From Pseudoflavonifractor sp050943825 (GTDB taxonomy: Bacteria; Bacillota; Clostridia; Oscillospirales; Oscillospiraceae): 64,000 nucleotides of DNA. Location: positions 1 to 64,000 of the forward strand of contig NZ_JBMNPX010000002.1 in the NCBI RefSeq assembly GCF_050943825.1, written 5' to 3'. The notes beneath the pieces are model-generated. The model was not told the DNA's origin. It saw only the letters and a list, made by a program, of their open reading frames with translations, and did no database searches. Shown in pieces: positions 1 through 7,356 of this stretch; the first letter of the stretch is position 1; each line of letters opens with the position of its first letter. A program made the position numbers and the translations under genes.

Positions 1-15
1 TCATGATACAAAGAG

Positions 16-59
16 AAGCGCCCCCTGTATGTTGCGTACGCAACATACAGGGGGCGCTT
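16..59. promoter_or_regulatory. 44-bp perfect palindrome, Crp/Fnr-type operator
   Basis: Two 22-nt arms pair perfectly around the centre at 37/38. The 18-bp core ATGTTGCGTACGCAACAT is identical to the core of the palindrome at 2039-2068 in front of the Crp/Fnr gene. It lies 38 bp upstream of the first gene, so it is probably the site through which that regulator controls the operon at 98-1323. The long GC-rich outer arms could also act as a terminator for an upstream gene (a short T run follows). Confidence 0.7.
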
Positions 60-97
60 TCCATTTTACAATACAGACAGATGAAAAGGAGGCATTT

Positions 98-808
98 ATG
101 ATGTATTATGATCTATCAAAGCACTGTTCTGTCATTGGAAAAGTTATAAAAAAACCGGATCGCAGTTTTTCTTTCTTGGCATATTTGTTGAAAGGGAAAA
201 ACAATGTCCTAATTGATACGGTTCCTGAGCGTTCATCTGAATTATTTATGAAGGAGCTCACAGATCAGCTTCCCCTATCTTCTTTGAATGCCCTGATCTT
301 AAACCATTCTGAGAATGACCATAGCGGAGCGTTAGGACTGCTGCTCGCACAAAAACCAGAGCTGCCAATTTATTGTACTCCTGCCTGCAAGGTAAGGCTG
401 TCCGGAGATTATCCCAAAGCAAATTTTATCCCGGTGGAACATGGTTCTTTTATTAAACTCGGTGAGTACACCTTCCGGTTTATCCATACTCCCGGACTGC
501 ATTGGGAGGATAATATGGTGACGTTTCTTGAAGAAGATGAAACTCTTTTCTCCAACGATTTATTTGGGCAGTACTTGGGGGCAGAGCCGCCGGTGGATCG
601 TGGCTTCACGAAAGAAGAAATCCTAAGCGGAGTGACATCCTATTTTGAGAAAGTATTTCAAGCGGCTTCAGCAGAAGAACGCGGGATTCTTGCATCAATT
701 TTAGAATTACCGACAAAGTGCATTGCGCCCGGACACGGTGTCATTTTGGAAAAGCATTTTGAAACAGTCCTCTCCTTTTACCGGCAGGAGTGTGTCATTG
801 CAATTTGA
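98..808 (+). CDS. Flavo-diiron-type metallo-beta-lactamase protein lacking the flavodoxin domain
   Basis: The start at 98 is preceded by AAAAGGAGG with 5-6 nt spacing; an ATG at 29 lies inside the operator and is rejected. The 236-aa product carries the diiron ligand pattern of flavo-diiron proteins: HSENDHSG, then HTPGLHW, an Asp in FSNDLFG, and a C-terminal APGHG. Full-length flavo-diiron proteins (about 400 aa) add an FMN-binding flavodoxin domain that passes electrons to reduce O2 or NO; here the protein stops right after the beta-lactamase fold. It may therefore need a separate flavodoxin or rubredoxin partner. The next gene starts 26 nt downstream, so the two likely form an operon under the Crp/Fnr-type site. 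A role in oxygen or NO detoxification is inferred. Confidence 0.8.
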   Translation: MMYYDLSKHCSVIGKVIKKPDRSFSFLAYLLKGKNNVLIDTVPERSSELFMKELTDQLPLSSLNALILNHSENDHSGALGLLLAQKPELPIYCTPACKVRLSGDYPKANFIPVEHGSFIKLGEYTFRFIHTPGLHWEDNMVTFLEEDETLFSNDLFGQYLGAEPPVDRGFTKEEILSGVTSYFEKVFQAASAEERGILASILELPTKCIAPGHGVILEKHFETVLSFYRQECVIAI

Positions 809-834
809 ATCATGAAAGGGGAGGTGAAACAGCC

Positions 835-1323
835 TTGAGTGAATCCTGCACAAAATCCACTCTTTTGGCGGCTTTAATTGGACTTGGACGGTCTGCGGAA
901 GGGAATAAGAACCGTCCTGACATCCAGACGCACCAAGCCCTCCTATCAGGTCTTAAGATGCTGGGCAACGCCGCCATTACAGAAAACGAAATGAAAAATC
1001 AGATTGCTCTACTACATGAGCAAAAATATCGATTAGTTGACCGATGTTTGACTTGCAAAAAGCAATGCGGTCGCAACGATGATTATAATCTGTGGAAAGA
1101 TTCAGCAGAATCAGGGCAGATTGTAGTTTTGAAATATGCACTTTTGGCTTTGGCGCAAACGCTGGGGAGCATCATTAACTGTAAGAAAATGACGGACACG
1201 GATGCAGAGATTCTAAGTTTTCTATATGATGCCCTTTACTGGCTTGGGAAAGAGGACAACATCCCATCTTTGCTCACGGAAATTGAAAAGGGCAGTATGC
1301 TGTTGCGGAAAGTTTTGATTTAG
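835..1323 (+). CDS. Uncharacterised helical protein with a CxxCxxxC motif
   Basis: I do not recognise this family. The TTG start at 835 has an excellent ribosome-binding site (GGGGAGGTG, 8-nt spacing); a GTG at 790 in the same frame has none and would overlap the upstream gene. The 162-aa product is mostly helical, soluble, and has one clear metal-like motif near its middle, CLTCKKQCGR (C-x2-C-x3-C), plus isolated cysteines. Such a motif could hold an Fe-S cluster or zinc. Being co-transcribed with a flavo-diiron-type protein under a Crp/Fnr operator suggests a redox or nitrosative-stress role, possibly distantly like the helical domain of hybrid-cluster proteins, but that is speculation. Confidence 0.7.
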   Translation: MSESCTKSTLLAALIGLGRSAEGNKNRPDIQTHQALLSGLKMLGNAAITENEMKNQIALLHEQKYRLVDRCLTCKKQCGRNDDYNLWKDSAESGQIVVLKYALLALAQTLGSIINCKKMTDTDAEILSFLYDALYWLGKEDNIPSLLTEIEKGSMLLRKVLI

Positions 1324-1350
1324 ATGTTGTGAGTATCCATATACCACGCG

Positions 1351-2012
1351 CTATTTTAGTAAATGAAACGTGTTTTTATCGTAATCTAATAATCCGTCAC
1401 GTTTCATATTGGATAACTCACGCGTTAATGCACTTCGATCTGCGCAAAGGTAATCAGCAAGCTCCACTCGGCCTAAGGGGACTTCAATATAGGTGCTCCC
1501 CTTGTGCTGAGCCAGTAGTGAAAGGTAGGTAAGGATTTTTTCCCGCAGCGTCTTTTTTGATGTAACATCAATTTTTTCCATCAACTGCATATTTTTTGTG
1601 CCACCATAATCATCATATTTTCGATGAGACGATGATGAAAAACACACGCCATGCCGCAGGTATGCAATACCCTCTCAAAAGGAAGAAACAATACCTCTGT
1701 GTCACAGGCTGCCCAGAATGAAATGCTTGTAGATGAGGTGTTGCTGCATACAAATGTTTCGCCAAACAGATCTCCAGAGTATGTAATAGCGAGAATAGCT
1801 TTATTCCCCCATATATCTTCTTTGACTAACTGAACAGTCCCTGTTAAAACAACACCGATACATGGTACCGGCTCATCGGCCAACAGAATATACTCTCCCT
1901 TTTGGAATGATCTGGTATAGCTGTTTAGGCAAGAAAGCATATTATCCAACTCGGACGGCTGAATTCCATGAAACATAGGCATTTTACATATTTGATCAAT
2001 ATAGTCTCTCAT
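1351..2012 (-). pseudogene. Crp/Fnr family regulator split by a frameshift
   Basis: The N-terminal cyclic-nucleotide-type sensor domain (frame from 2012, ending AQKICS) and the C-terminal Crp-type winged helix (from about 1600 down to 1351, with DRSALTRELSNMKRDGLLDY as recognition region) are in different frames. The break falls at a run of six A on the coding strand (T run at 1592-1597). One extra A would restore a continuous protein of about 220 aa. This may be a homopolymer sequencing error, a true mutation or slippage control. The sensor domain has no Fnr-type Cys cluster. A perfect palindrome 27 bp upstream of the start is probably its autoregulatory operator. It is convergent with the flavo-diiron-type operon it probably controls. 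Confidence 0.8.
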
Positions 2013-2038
2013 GTGATTACCTCCATCTTGATTATACC

Positions 2039-2068
2039 GCCTTTATGTTGCGTACGCAACATAAAGGC
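2039..2068. promoter_or_regulatory. 30-bp perfect palindrome between divergent genes
   Basis: Two 15-nt arms are perfect complements and share the 18-bp core ATGTTGCGTACGCAACAT with the palindrome at 16-59. It lies between the divergent Crp/Fnr gene (start 2012) and the TIGR04076-type gene (start 2109), so one regulator dimer could control both. The two-copy occurrence around the regulator gene is typical of a local Crp/Fnr regulon. Confidence 0.8.
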
Positions 2069-2108
2069 AACAGTTTATTTAATCGAAGAAAGCGGAAAGG
2101 AGAATTGT

Positions 2109-2372
2109 ATGAAACCTAAAATTAAAATCACATTGGTTGCACAGCTCGGAAACTGCGGCTGTCATTACGGGCATAAAGTTGGAGATAGTTTTGATTTTGA
2201 CACCCAAAGAGGTGAGATTTGCCCAATGGCAATTCACGTTGCATTTCCCTATATTGACATTCTGCGATATGGAGGCTCCTTGCCGGTAGGAAAGTCTGGT
2301 GATATTCGCTTCTGCTGCCCGGATGCTGATGTGTTGAATATCTTTCGTGTGGAGATAGATGACAAAAATTAG
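2109..2372 (+). CDS. TIGR04076-type small protein
   Basis: The ATG at 2109 is preceded by GAAAGGAG. The 87-aa product resembles the TIGR04076 group of small Firmicute proteins: an N-terminal beta strand (KIKITLVA), a Cys pair (NCGCHYG), a CPMAIHVAFPYI segment, a central GG and a CCPDADVLN stretch. The function of the group is not established; the conserved cysteines suggest metal or redox chemistry. It is divergent from the Crp/Fnr gene and shares its palindromic operator, which links it to the same stress regulon as the flavo-diiron-type protein. Confidence 0.65.
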   Translation: MKPKIKITLVAQLGNCGCHYGHKVGDSFDFDTQRGEICPMAIHVAFPYIDILRYGGSLPVGKSGDIRFCCPDADVLNIFRVEIDDKN

Positions 2373-2403
2373 AAAAGTGTGATAGCTGTGCTCAATAAAT
2401 AGG

Positions 2404-2416
2404 TTGATACTATCAA
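2404..2416. promoter_or_regulatory. Perfect dyad TTGATA-C-TATCAA upstream of response regulator
   Basis: A 6-bp inverted repeat with a single central base lies 18 bp before the response-regulator start and directly upstream of its ribosome-binding site. Position and symmetry fit an operator or part of a promoter for that gene; which protein binds is not known. Confidence 0.4.
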
Positions 2417-2434
2417 TTTGAGGGGAGGGGTAAC

Positions 2435-3121
2435 ATGAATCATGTGTTGATAATAGATAAGGATTTATTAACTTGCAAGGAAATAAAATACAGTTTGCAG
2501 GATGATATAACGGACGTGTATTATACGCAATCTGTCAAAGAAGCGATACATATGTTGCAAAAAGAATCCTATTCACTTGTGATTATGGACGCCTGCCTTT
2601 CTCAATATGGTGGGGCGACGCTCATTCAACAAATCCGGCAAATGAACCCTCTCCCTATCCTTGCCCTCTCTGAAACCGCCAGTACAGCGGATAAGGTGGC
2701 GGCGCTCAAATGTGGTGCAGATGATTTTCTGAACAAGCCTTATGATTTGGAGGAATGTCTTGCCAGAGCGCAGGCGCTTATGCGGCGATACACCCAGCTT
2801 AACCATATAAGCGGCCGCAATTATGCCCTTGTCAGCCATGGAAATTTGATGTTAGATACAGCACGGCGGCAAGTTACCGTAGGAAATGAAAAAATTATCC
2901 TGACAAAGAAAGAATATGATCTCCTGCTGTATTTCATAAAGAACAGTAATCGTGTATTAACATTTGAGCAGATATATAACACGGTATGGCATGAGGAATA
3001 TCTAATGGATAACTCGACCATCTTCTACCATGTCGGGAATCTTAGAAAAAAGATAAAAGCCGATTGGATAGAGTCCCAATATGGCGTGGGCTATTATATT
3101 CATAACCCCAGCGAAGTTTAA
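2435..3121 (+). CDS. OmpR/PhoB-family response regulator, orphan
   Basis: The 228-aa product starts with RBS GGGGAGGGG before ATG 2435. Residues 1-115 form a receiver domain (VLIIDKD acidic pocket, phospho-acceptor Asp in LVIMDACLS, conserved Thr/Ser in ALSET, Lys in NKPYD). Residues about 130-228 form a winged-helix DNA-binding domain (LTKKEYDLL, VLTFEQIY, VGNLRKKI, VGYYIH). No histidine kinase gene is adjacent; the next gene is a sigma-like protein after a terminator. Orphan regulators of this type are common on Firmicute mobile elements and often control accessory or transfer functions. Confidence 0.9.
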   Translation: MNHVLIIDKDLLTCKEIKYSLQDDITDVYYTQSVKEAIHMLQKESYSLVIMDACLSQYGGATLIQQIRQMNPLPILALSETASTADKVAALKCGADDFLNKPYDLEECLARAQALMRRYTQLNHISGRNYALVSHGNLMLDTARRQVTVGNEKIILTKKEYDLLLYFIKNSNRVLTFEQIYNTVWHEEYLMDNSTIFYHVGNLRKKIKADWIESQYGVGYYIHNPSEV

Positions 3122-3133
3122 TTTTATCATTTG

Positions 3134-3200
3134 TGCGAAATTTGTCGTAAAATGCGAAATATCTAAGAATGTCCTTTGCATATTCTAAGCGTGTTCTTAG
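3134..3200. promoter_or_regulatory. Cluster of short repeats downstream of the response regulator
   Basis: TGCGAAA occurs twice (3134-3140, 3153-3159), 19 bp apart. Three related hexamer-type half sites follow: CTAAGAA (3163-3169), TTCTAAG (3183-3189) and TTCTTAG (3194-3200), the last an exact inverted copy of the first. Direct and inverted repeats like these are typical of OmpR-type regulator sites. They precede a non-coding stretch of about 370 bp before the sigma-like gene. Confidence 0.35.
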
Positions 3201-3370
3201 TATTGTTTGCTAAAATTTCCCTCGGTCAAAACACGAGAGGAAATGACAGACGCAGACAGAAAGAATGAAAATGTCCCTCTTGATACATAGGAGGGGCATT
3301 ACATCAGCACACACAATCAGAAGAAACCAAATTATGGTTTAGGTACAAAACAGAATAACGATTGCTCTAA

Positions 3371-3409
3371 GGCTGTAATTCCCAACGCTGGGGTTGCAGT
3401 CTTTTTTTG
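3371..3409 (+). terminator. Intrinsic terminator in the leader region
   Basis: A hairpin (GGCTGTAATTCCC paired with GGGGTTGCAGTC, including some G-T pairs, loop AACGCT) is followed by seven T. It lies between the response regulator and the sigma-like gene, 250 bp after the former, so it could be a terminator for the regulator transcript or an attenuator for a transcript starting near 3200. Confidence 0.6.
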
Positions 3410-3527
3410 TTCGACAGGATATGACAATATTTTCCTGCCAAGGGCAGCTTTCCGGCATCCACGGTTTTATTGTGGGTGCTGTTTCTGCGTCCGGCATTTA
3501 TGGCCGCATTGCCGGGGTCCGCCCTTT

Positions 3528-3557
3528 CCGGTTTGAAATTCAAAAAATTTCAACCGG
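3528..3557 (+). promoter_or_regulatory. Hairpin touching the ribosome-binding site of the sigma-like gene
   Basis: CCGGTTTGAAATT pairs with AATTTCAACCGG (one bulged base). The 3' arm ends in the first bases of the Shine-Dalgarno region GGAGGAAAGG of the gene at 3569. It could partly mask translation initiation or stabilise the transcript. The upstream 120 bases (3410-3527) show nothing else I can name. Confidence 0.45.
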
Positions 3558-3568
3558 AGGAAAGGAAA

Positions 3569-4066
3569 ATGCGGAAATATTGGACAAGCGATTATGCTGT
3601 CAACAAAGACCGCAAGGGGATTGTCTATCAGTTTGCTGATGGAAGCGAAATAGAAATCTCCCTTGCGGAATATTTACAAGTCAATCCCGACAAGACAGAG
3701 CAGGATTTCATGGAGCTGAAGGCTCTGTCGGATGGCATTTACTATGAACAGGCTTTAGAGGACACCCGGTACGGGAAACAAAAACAGTCCCTCGGCAAGC
3801 TGGAGGATTCCGAACAGTTTGCTACGCCGTCCGTTGATACCCTGCTCATACATAACAGCGAGAAAGACGAAGCCTTGAAAGCCGCCAGACTGCTTTTAGA
3901 GAGCAGCGATCTGACCGAGACACAGCGGCGGAGGTTCATCAGGCATTTCTTTGAGGGACAGTCCTACCGGCAGATTGCCAGTCAGGAAAGTGTACATTTC
4001 ACCTCGGTACAGGAGAGCATTGAGGGCGCCGTGCGCAAAATGAAAAAATATTTGAAAAATTTTTAG
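3569..4066 (+). CDS. Sigma-70 region-4-like protein of mobile elements
   Basis: The ATG at 3569 follows GGAGGAAAGG. The 165-aa product has a variable N-terminus (residues 1-95) and a C-terminal helix-turn-helix resembling sigma region 4: LTETQRRRFIRHFFEGQSYR, IASQESVHFTSVQESI, then a basic tail (VRKMKKYLKNF). Region 2 is missing, so it is probably not a complete sigma factor. Proteins of this kind are common on conjugative elements of Clostridia, where they are thought to help regulate the element. The Lys/Asn-rich composition fits the element rather than the host. Confidence 0.75.
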   Translation: MRKYWTSDYAVNKDRKGIVYQFADGSEIEISLAEYLQVNPDKTEQDFMELKALSDGIYYEQALEDTRYGKQKQSLGKLEDSEQFATPSVDTLLIHNSEKDEALKAARLLLESSDLTETQRRRFIRHFFEGQSYRQIASQESVHFTSVQESIEGAVRKMKKYLKNF

Positions 4067-4174
4067 CTGAATACCCCTACACCCCCCTTGTTTTTGGACA
4101 TTAGGTGAAAGGCAAGTTTACAGCCGCCTTTCATCGGTTCCTTGACAAGTGAATACGGGTGTGGAGGCACAGCG

Positions 4175-4306
4175 ATGACAGGCCGGGAAACCGGAAGCGA
4201 CGCACTGGAACGCGCCAAGACGACAGTAAGATGGTCAGAGAACCTTGCCGATCCGAGCGATACCGTTTGCAGTGATGACATCCCGTGGTGGGATGGATTG
4301 CGATAA
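4175..4306 (+). CDS. Possible 43-aa small protein
   Basis: A short frame starts at ATG 4175 with a good ribosome-binding site (GGAGG, 8 nt upstream). The product begins MTGRETGSDALERAK and ends DIPWWDGLR; it is acidic, with two Trp near the C-terminus. It lies alone in the 519-bp space between the sigma-like gene and the helicase. I know no function. Support is only the start context and clean frame. Confidence 0.35.
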   Translation: MTGRETGSDALERAKTTVRWSENLADPSDTVCSDDIPWWDGLR

Positions 4307-4329
4307 CCCCTGTCACAATCATGGTACTT

Positions 4330-4394
4330 CTGCCGAGAACCGGCAGCCCTGAAAAACGGGAAAACGCACACCCCTGTTTGAGAAAGAACAGGGG
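4330..4394. other. Two hairpins in the intergenic stretch before the helicase
   Basis: CTGCCG-AGAAC-CGGCAG (4330-4346) and CCCCTGTT paired with AACAGGGG (4371-4394, followed by GCGGCTTTTA) are both stable. The second looks like a weak terminator. Together with the larger inverted repeat at 4471-4558 they make this non-coding stretch unusually structured. Confidence 0.4.
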
Positions 4395-4470
4395 GCGGCT
4401 TTTATGGTGTCCGCAAACCAAGCGGAACGCTTTCCACACCTTTGCAATACAGAACAATCTATCGGCTATT

Positions 4471-4558
4471 GGAGCGATAGAAACCATGGGTTGGAGCAGG
4501 CATTTTTGTCAACAGACAACCAACCAAGCCCAGCTCCAACCTATGCTTGTGTCGCTCC
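4471..4558. repeat. Interrupted inverted repeat upstream of the helicase gene
   Basis: Outer arms GGAGCGA (4471-4477) and TCGCTCC (4552-4558) and inner arms GGTTGGAGC (4489-4497) and GCTCCAACC (4533-4541) are exact complements on one axis, with an unpaired region on each side. The structure ends 27 bp before the helicase start. It could be a protein binding site (for example replication- or transfer-related) or an RNA leader fold. Confidence 0.45.
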
Positions 4559-4585
4559 TTTAGGCTGCAAAGGAGGCTGAAAGCT

Positions 4586-6844
4586 ATGAATGAAGAACTT
4601 GTCTGCATGGCGGACATTCAGAATAAAATTTATGAGGCCGGACTGTTCCGGCCGGAGGAAAAGGTCGTGCTTGCCACCAAAGGTTGTGTACTGCTGGAAT
4701 ATTTCACGGGCAAGACATACAGCTACCGTATGGTAGATTTGAACACGTTAAAGGCGAAACGCCTGTTTTCCCGGCAGAAGCCGCTCACACAGGAGGGGTA
4801 TCAGCGTGCAATCGAAAAAATGCTGGCAAAGGCGCCGGAGCCGGAAACCCCGGCAGAAAATGATGGGCGGAAAAGGTCAAAGGAACTGCTGGCCTATATT
4901 TTCAGCGAAATACTGCCAAGGCATGGAATGGTGCTGCGGGATAACCAGCTTTCTCTTTCCCTGACGATGTTGGACGCCCTGTGGGAGAATAAGCTGGCGC
5001 TGTGCGAGGCCGAAGTGGGAACCGGAAAGACCCATGCCTATATCCTTGCCGCCATTGTGTACCGGCTTTTTAAGGGCAGTATGCGCCCGACCGTGATTTC
5101 CACCTCGACCATCGCTTTGCAAAAGGCGCTGACAGAGGAATATATACCGCAGATTTCCACTGTTTTGCTGGAACACCGGATCATCAACCGTCCGCTGACC
5201 TTTGCAATCCGCAAGGGGAAATCCCATTATGCCTGTGATGACAGGGTGCGTAATTACCTGTCCTCGATCCGGCACAATAACCGGCGGTCGGATGAAACAC
5301 TCATGGAAACCCTGACCGCGCTTTTTAGCGGCGGCTGTCCCATTGATTTAGATGGACTGCCGCTGACGGACTATGTAAAAGGGCGTATCTGCGTAAACCA
5401 CTGCCATTTCCACTGTGATCTGTCCGCAGTCTGCCGATACCGGGACTTCCTGCGAAAGACGCAGACAATGGCGTATGATTTTCAGATTGCCAACCACAAC
5501 CTTGTGCTGGCGGACATTTTAAGTCAGAAAGGCGGCAGGAACCGTCTGCTTCCGCAGAGCGGCATCCTGATCTTTGATGAAGCCCATAAGCTGCTGGACG
5601 CCGCAAGGCAGATGTACGGCATGAACTTTGACGCTGCGGAGCTGGAGCAGCTTGTGTCCAGCGCATACCGGAGCGTGAGCGGTATTTCTAATCGTAAGGA
5701 AGCGTCCCTGCTATGTGGGGAGCTGCTCCGGCTGAACAGCCTGCTATTTGATGTCATCCGGCATGAAGCAGGGGTACATTACGACAAAGGCTGTCAGGCA
5801 TTTGACTTTACCACGGGCAGCATACGCATTTTGAACGCACTGGCGGCCGCGCTCGGCAGGCTGTCTGTGTGTTTTTATCTGCCAAGGGCGGGAAACGCAC
5901 ATAAACGTCTCCTGAACCGTATGGAGCAGGAACAGGCAAAACTTTCGGTGCTTTTGGACAGTTCGGAGTCCATCTGCTGGCTGGAGTACACGGGCGTATC
6001 AACGTACCGGCTCTGTACCCTGCCGAAAGCGTTGGACTTCCTGCTCTACGAGGATATTTGGAATCAGGAAACACCCTGTGTGCTGACCTCGGCCACGCTG
6101 TCCATTGGCGGGAATTTCAGCCACTTCATGCACCAGACAGGCATCGACCTGTTAGAACAGCGTAGGCTCCTGACAGTCAGCAAGGCATCCCCTTTTGACT
6201 ATGAGAACCATGCCCTTTTGTACTTGCCGGAGGATATGCCGTTCCCGGATAGGAAGAATGGCGCCTATCTGACGGCGGTGCTGGAACGGCTTACAGAACT
6301 GATCCGGCAGAGCCACGGACATACACTGGTACTGTTTACGTCCTACCGCATGATGGAGCTTGTGTATCAGGAATTGTCCAAGCCACAGGCGGTGGCTTAT
6401 CCGCTGTTCTGCATGGGCAAGGGGCGGCTGGAAACCATTGATTCTTTCAGAAAGAGTGGGAATGGCGTGCTACTGGCAAGCGACAGCGCCGGGGAGGGCA
6501 TTGACCTTCCGGGGGATATTCTGTCCTCATTGGTGGTGGTACGTCTGCCGTTCCCCACTCCCGACCCGGTATCGGAATATGAACGCACCCTCCATGATGA
6601 TTTTTACAGCTACCTGTCGGAACGCATCGTACCGGATATGCTCATCAAACTGCGCCAGTGGATTGGGCGCGGCATCCGCAGGGAGACGGACACCTGTGTG
6701 TTCTCTATCCTCGACAGCCGCGCCGCCGGACGCTATAAAAATGACATATTGGCCGCCCTGCCTGATATGCCGGTCACAGACCGGATTGATGATGTGGGGC
6801 GGTTTCTTTTGTCCCATAAGGACGAGAGCTACTTTGACGCCTAA
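4586..6844 (+). CDS. DinG/XPD-type ATP-dependent DNA helicase
   Basis: The 752-aa product begins at ATG 4586 (AAAGGAGG, 9-10 nt upstream). Walker A is at about residues 141-149 (EVGTGKTH), Walker B/DEAH at about 330 (IFDEAHK) and motif VI at about 690 (QWIGRGIRRETD), as in the Rad3/XPD/DinG superfamily-2 helicases. Between motifs I and II there is a Cys-rich stretch (HYACDD, then CVNHCHFHCDLSAVC) where XPD-family enzymes bind a 4Fe-4S cluster. These enzymes unwind DNA 5' to 3'. Standalone homologues are common on Firmicute conjugative elements, probably serving element replication or stability. It is followed by a DUF6870-type gene after 90 bp. Confidence 0.85.
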   Translation: MNEELVCMADIQNKIYEAGLFRPEEKVVLATKGCVLLEYFTGKTYSYRMVDLNTLKAKRLFSRQKPLTQEGYQRAIEKMLAKAPEPETPAENDGRKRSKELLAYIFSEILPRHGMVLRDNQLSLSLTMLDALWENKLALCEAEVGTGKTHAYILAAIVYRLFKGSMRPTVISTSTIALQKALTEEYIPQISTVLLEHRIINRPLTFAIRKGKSHYACDDRVRNYLSSIRHNNRRSDETLMETLTALFSGGCPIDLDGLPLTDYVKGRICVNHCHFHCDLSAVCRYRDFLRKTQTMAYDFQIANHNLVLADILSQKGGRNRLLPQSGILIFDEAHKLLDAARQMYGMNFDAAELEQLVSSAYRSVSGISNRKEASLLCGELLRLNSLLFDVIRHEAGVHYDKGCQAFDFTTGSIRILNALAAALGRLSVCFYLPRAGNAHKRLLNRMEQEQAKLSVLLDSSESICWLEYTGVSTYRLCTLPKALDFLLYEDIWNQETPCVLTSATLSIGGNFSHFMHQTGIDLLEQRRLLTVSKASPFDYENHALLYLPEDMPFPDRKNGAYLTAVLERLTELIRQSHGHTLVLFTSYRMMELVYQELSKPQAVAYPLFCMGKGRLETIDSFRKSGNGVLLASDSAGEGIDLPGDILSSLVVVRLPFPTPDPVSEYERTLHDDFYSYLSERIVPDMLIKLRQWIGRGIRRETDTCVFSILDSRAAGRYKNDILAALPDMPVTDRIDDVGRFLLSHKDESYFDA

Positions 6845-6934
6845 GCGTGTGGAGGGAACTGCCAGTGGCAGTTCCCGGAGCATAGGACAAGACAACATTT
6901 CATATAGATGTAAAAACGAAAAGGAGGGCTGTCA

Positions 6935-7198
6935 GTGGGCGAATTTGATTTATCTCAGGTGGATTTTGAGGCGTTACGGCAAGTGGATGTGCGGACGGTT
7001 GACCCGGACACCCTTGTGGATATAAAGGAACTGGATATTGATAAGACCCTGCCGAGGGAGCAGCGGATGGCGGAGTTTGTCCGTCAGGTAAAGAACCCCT
7101 ATTGTTTCAAGGTGGGAAAGGTCGCCGTCAGCGTGGGGTATTCCGGTGACGGCGTGACTTTTGAACAGCGGATGGAACACTATCTGCAAACATTGTAA
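6935..7198 (+). CDS. DUF6870-type small protein
   Basis: The GTG start at 6935 is preceded by AAGGAGGG. The 87-aa product has the pattern I associate with DUF6870 of conjugative elements: an N-terminal LRQVDVRTVDPDTLVDI, then LPREQRMAEFVRQVKNPYC and a C-terminal FEQRMEHYLQTL. The function is unknown. It sits between the helicase and the recombinases and probably belongs to the element backbone. Confidence 0.65.
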   Translation: MGEFDLSQVDFEALRQVDVRTVDPDTLVDIKELDIDKTLPREQRMAEFVRQVKNPYCFKVGKVAVSVGYSGDGVTFEQRMEHYLQTL

Positions 7199-7356
7199 AG
7201 AGGCTTATGGATATGAAAAACGACCGTGGATTTTCTGAAAATCAATCTGGACGCGCAGTTCTTTTTGTGGTAAGCTGGGACACAAAATAGGACTTGCGGT
7301 AAAACTCCAACATCAAATTGGCTTTCTGAAATCCAAAATGATTAGGAGTATATCGT

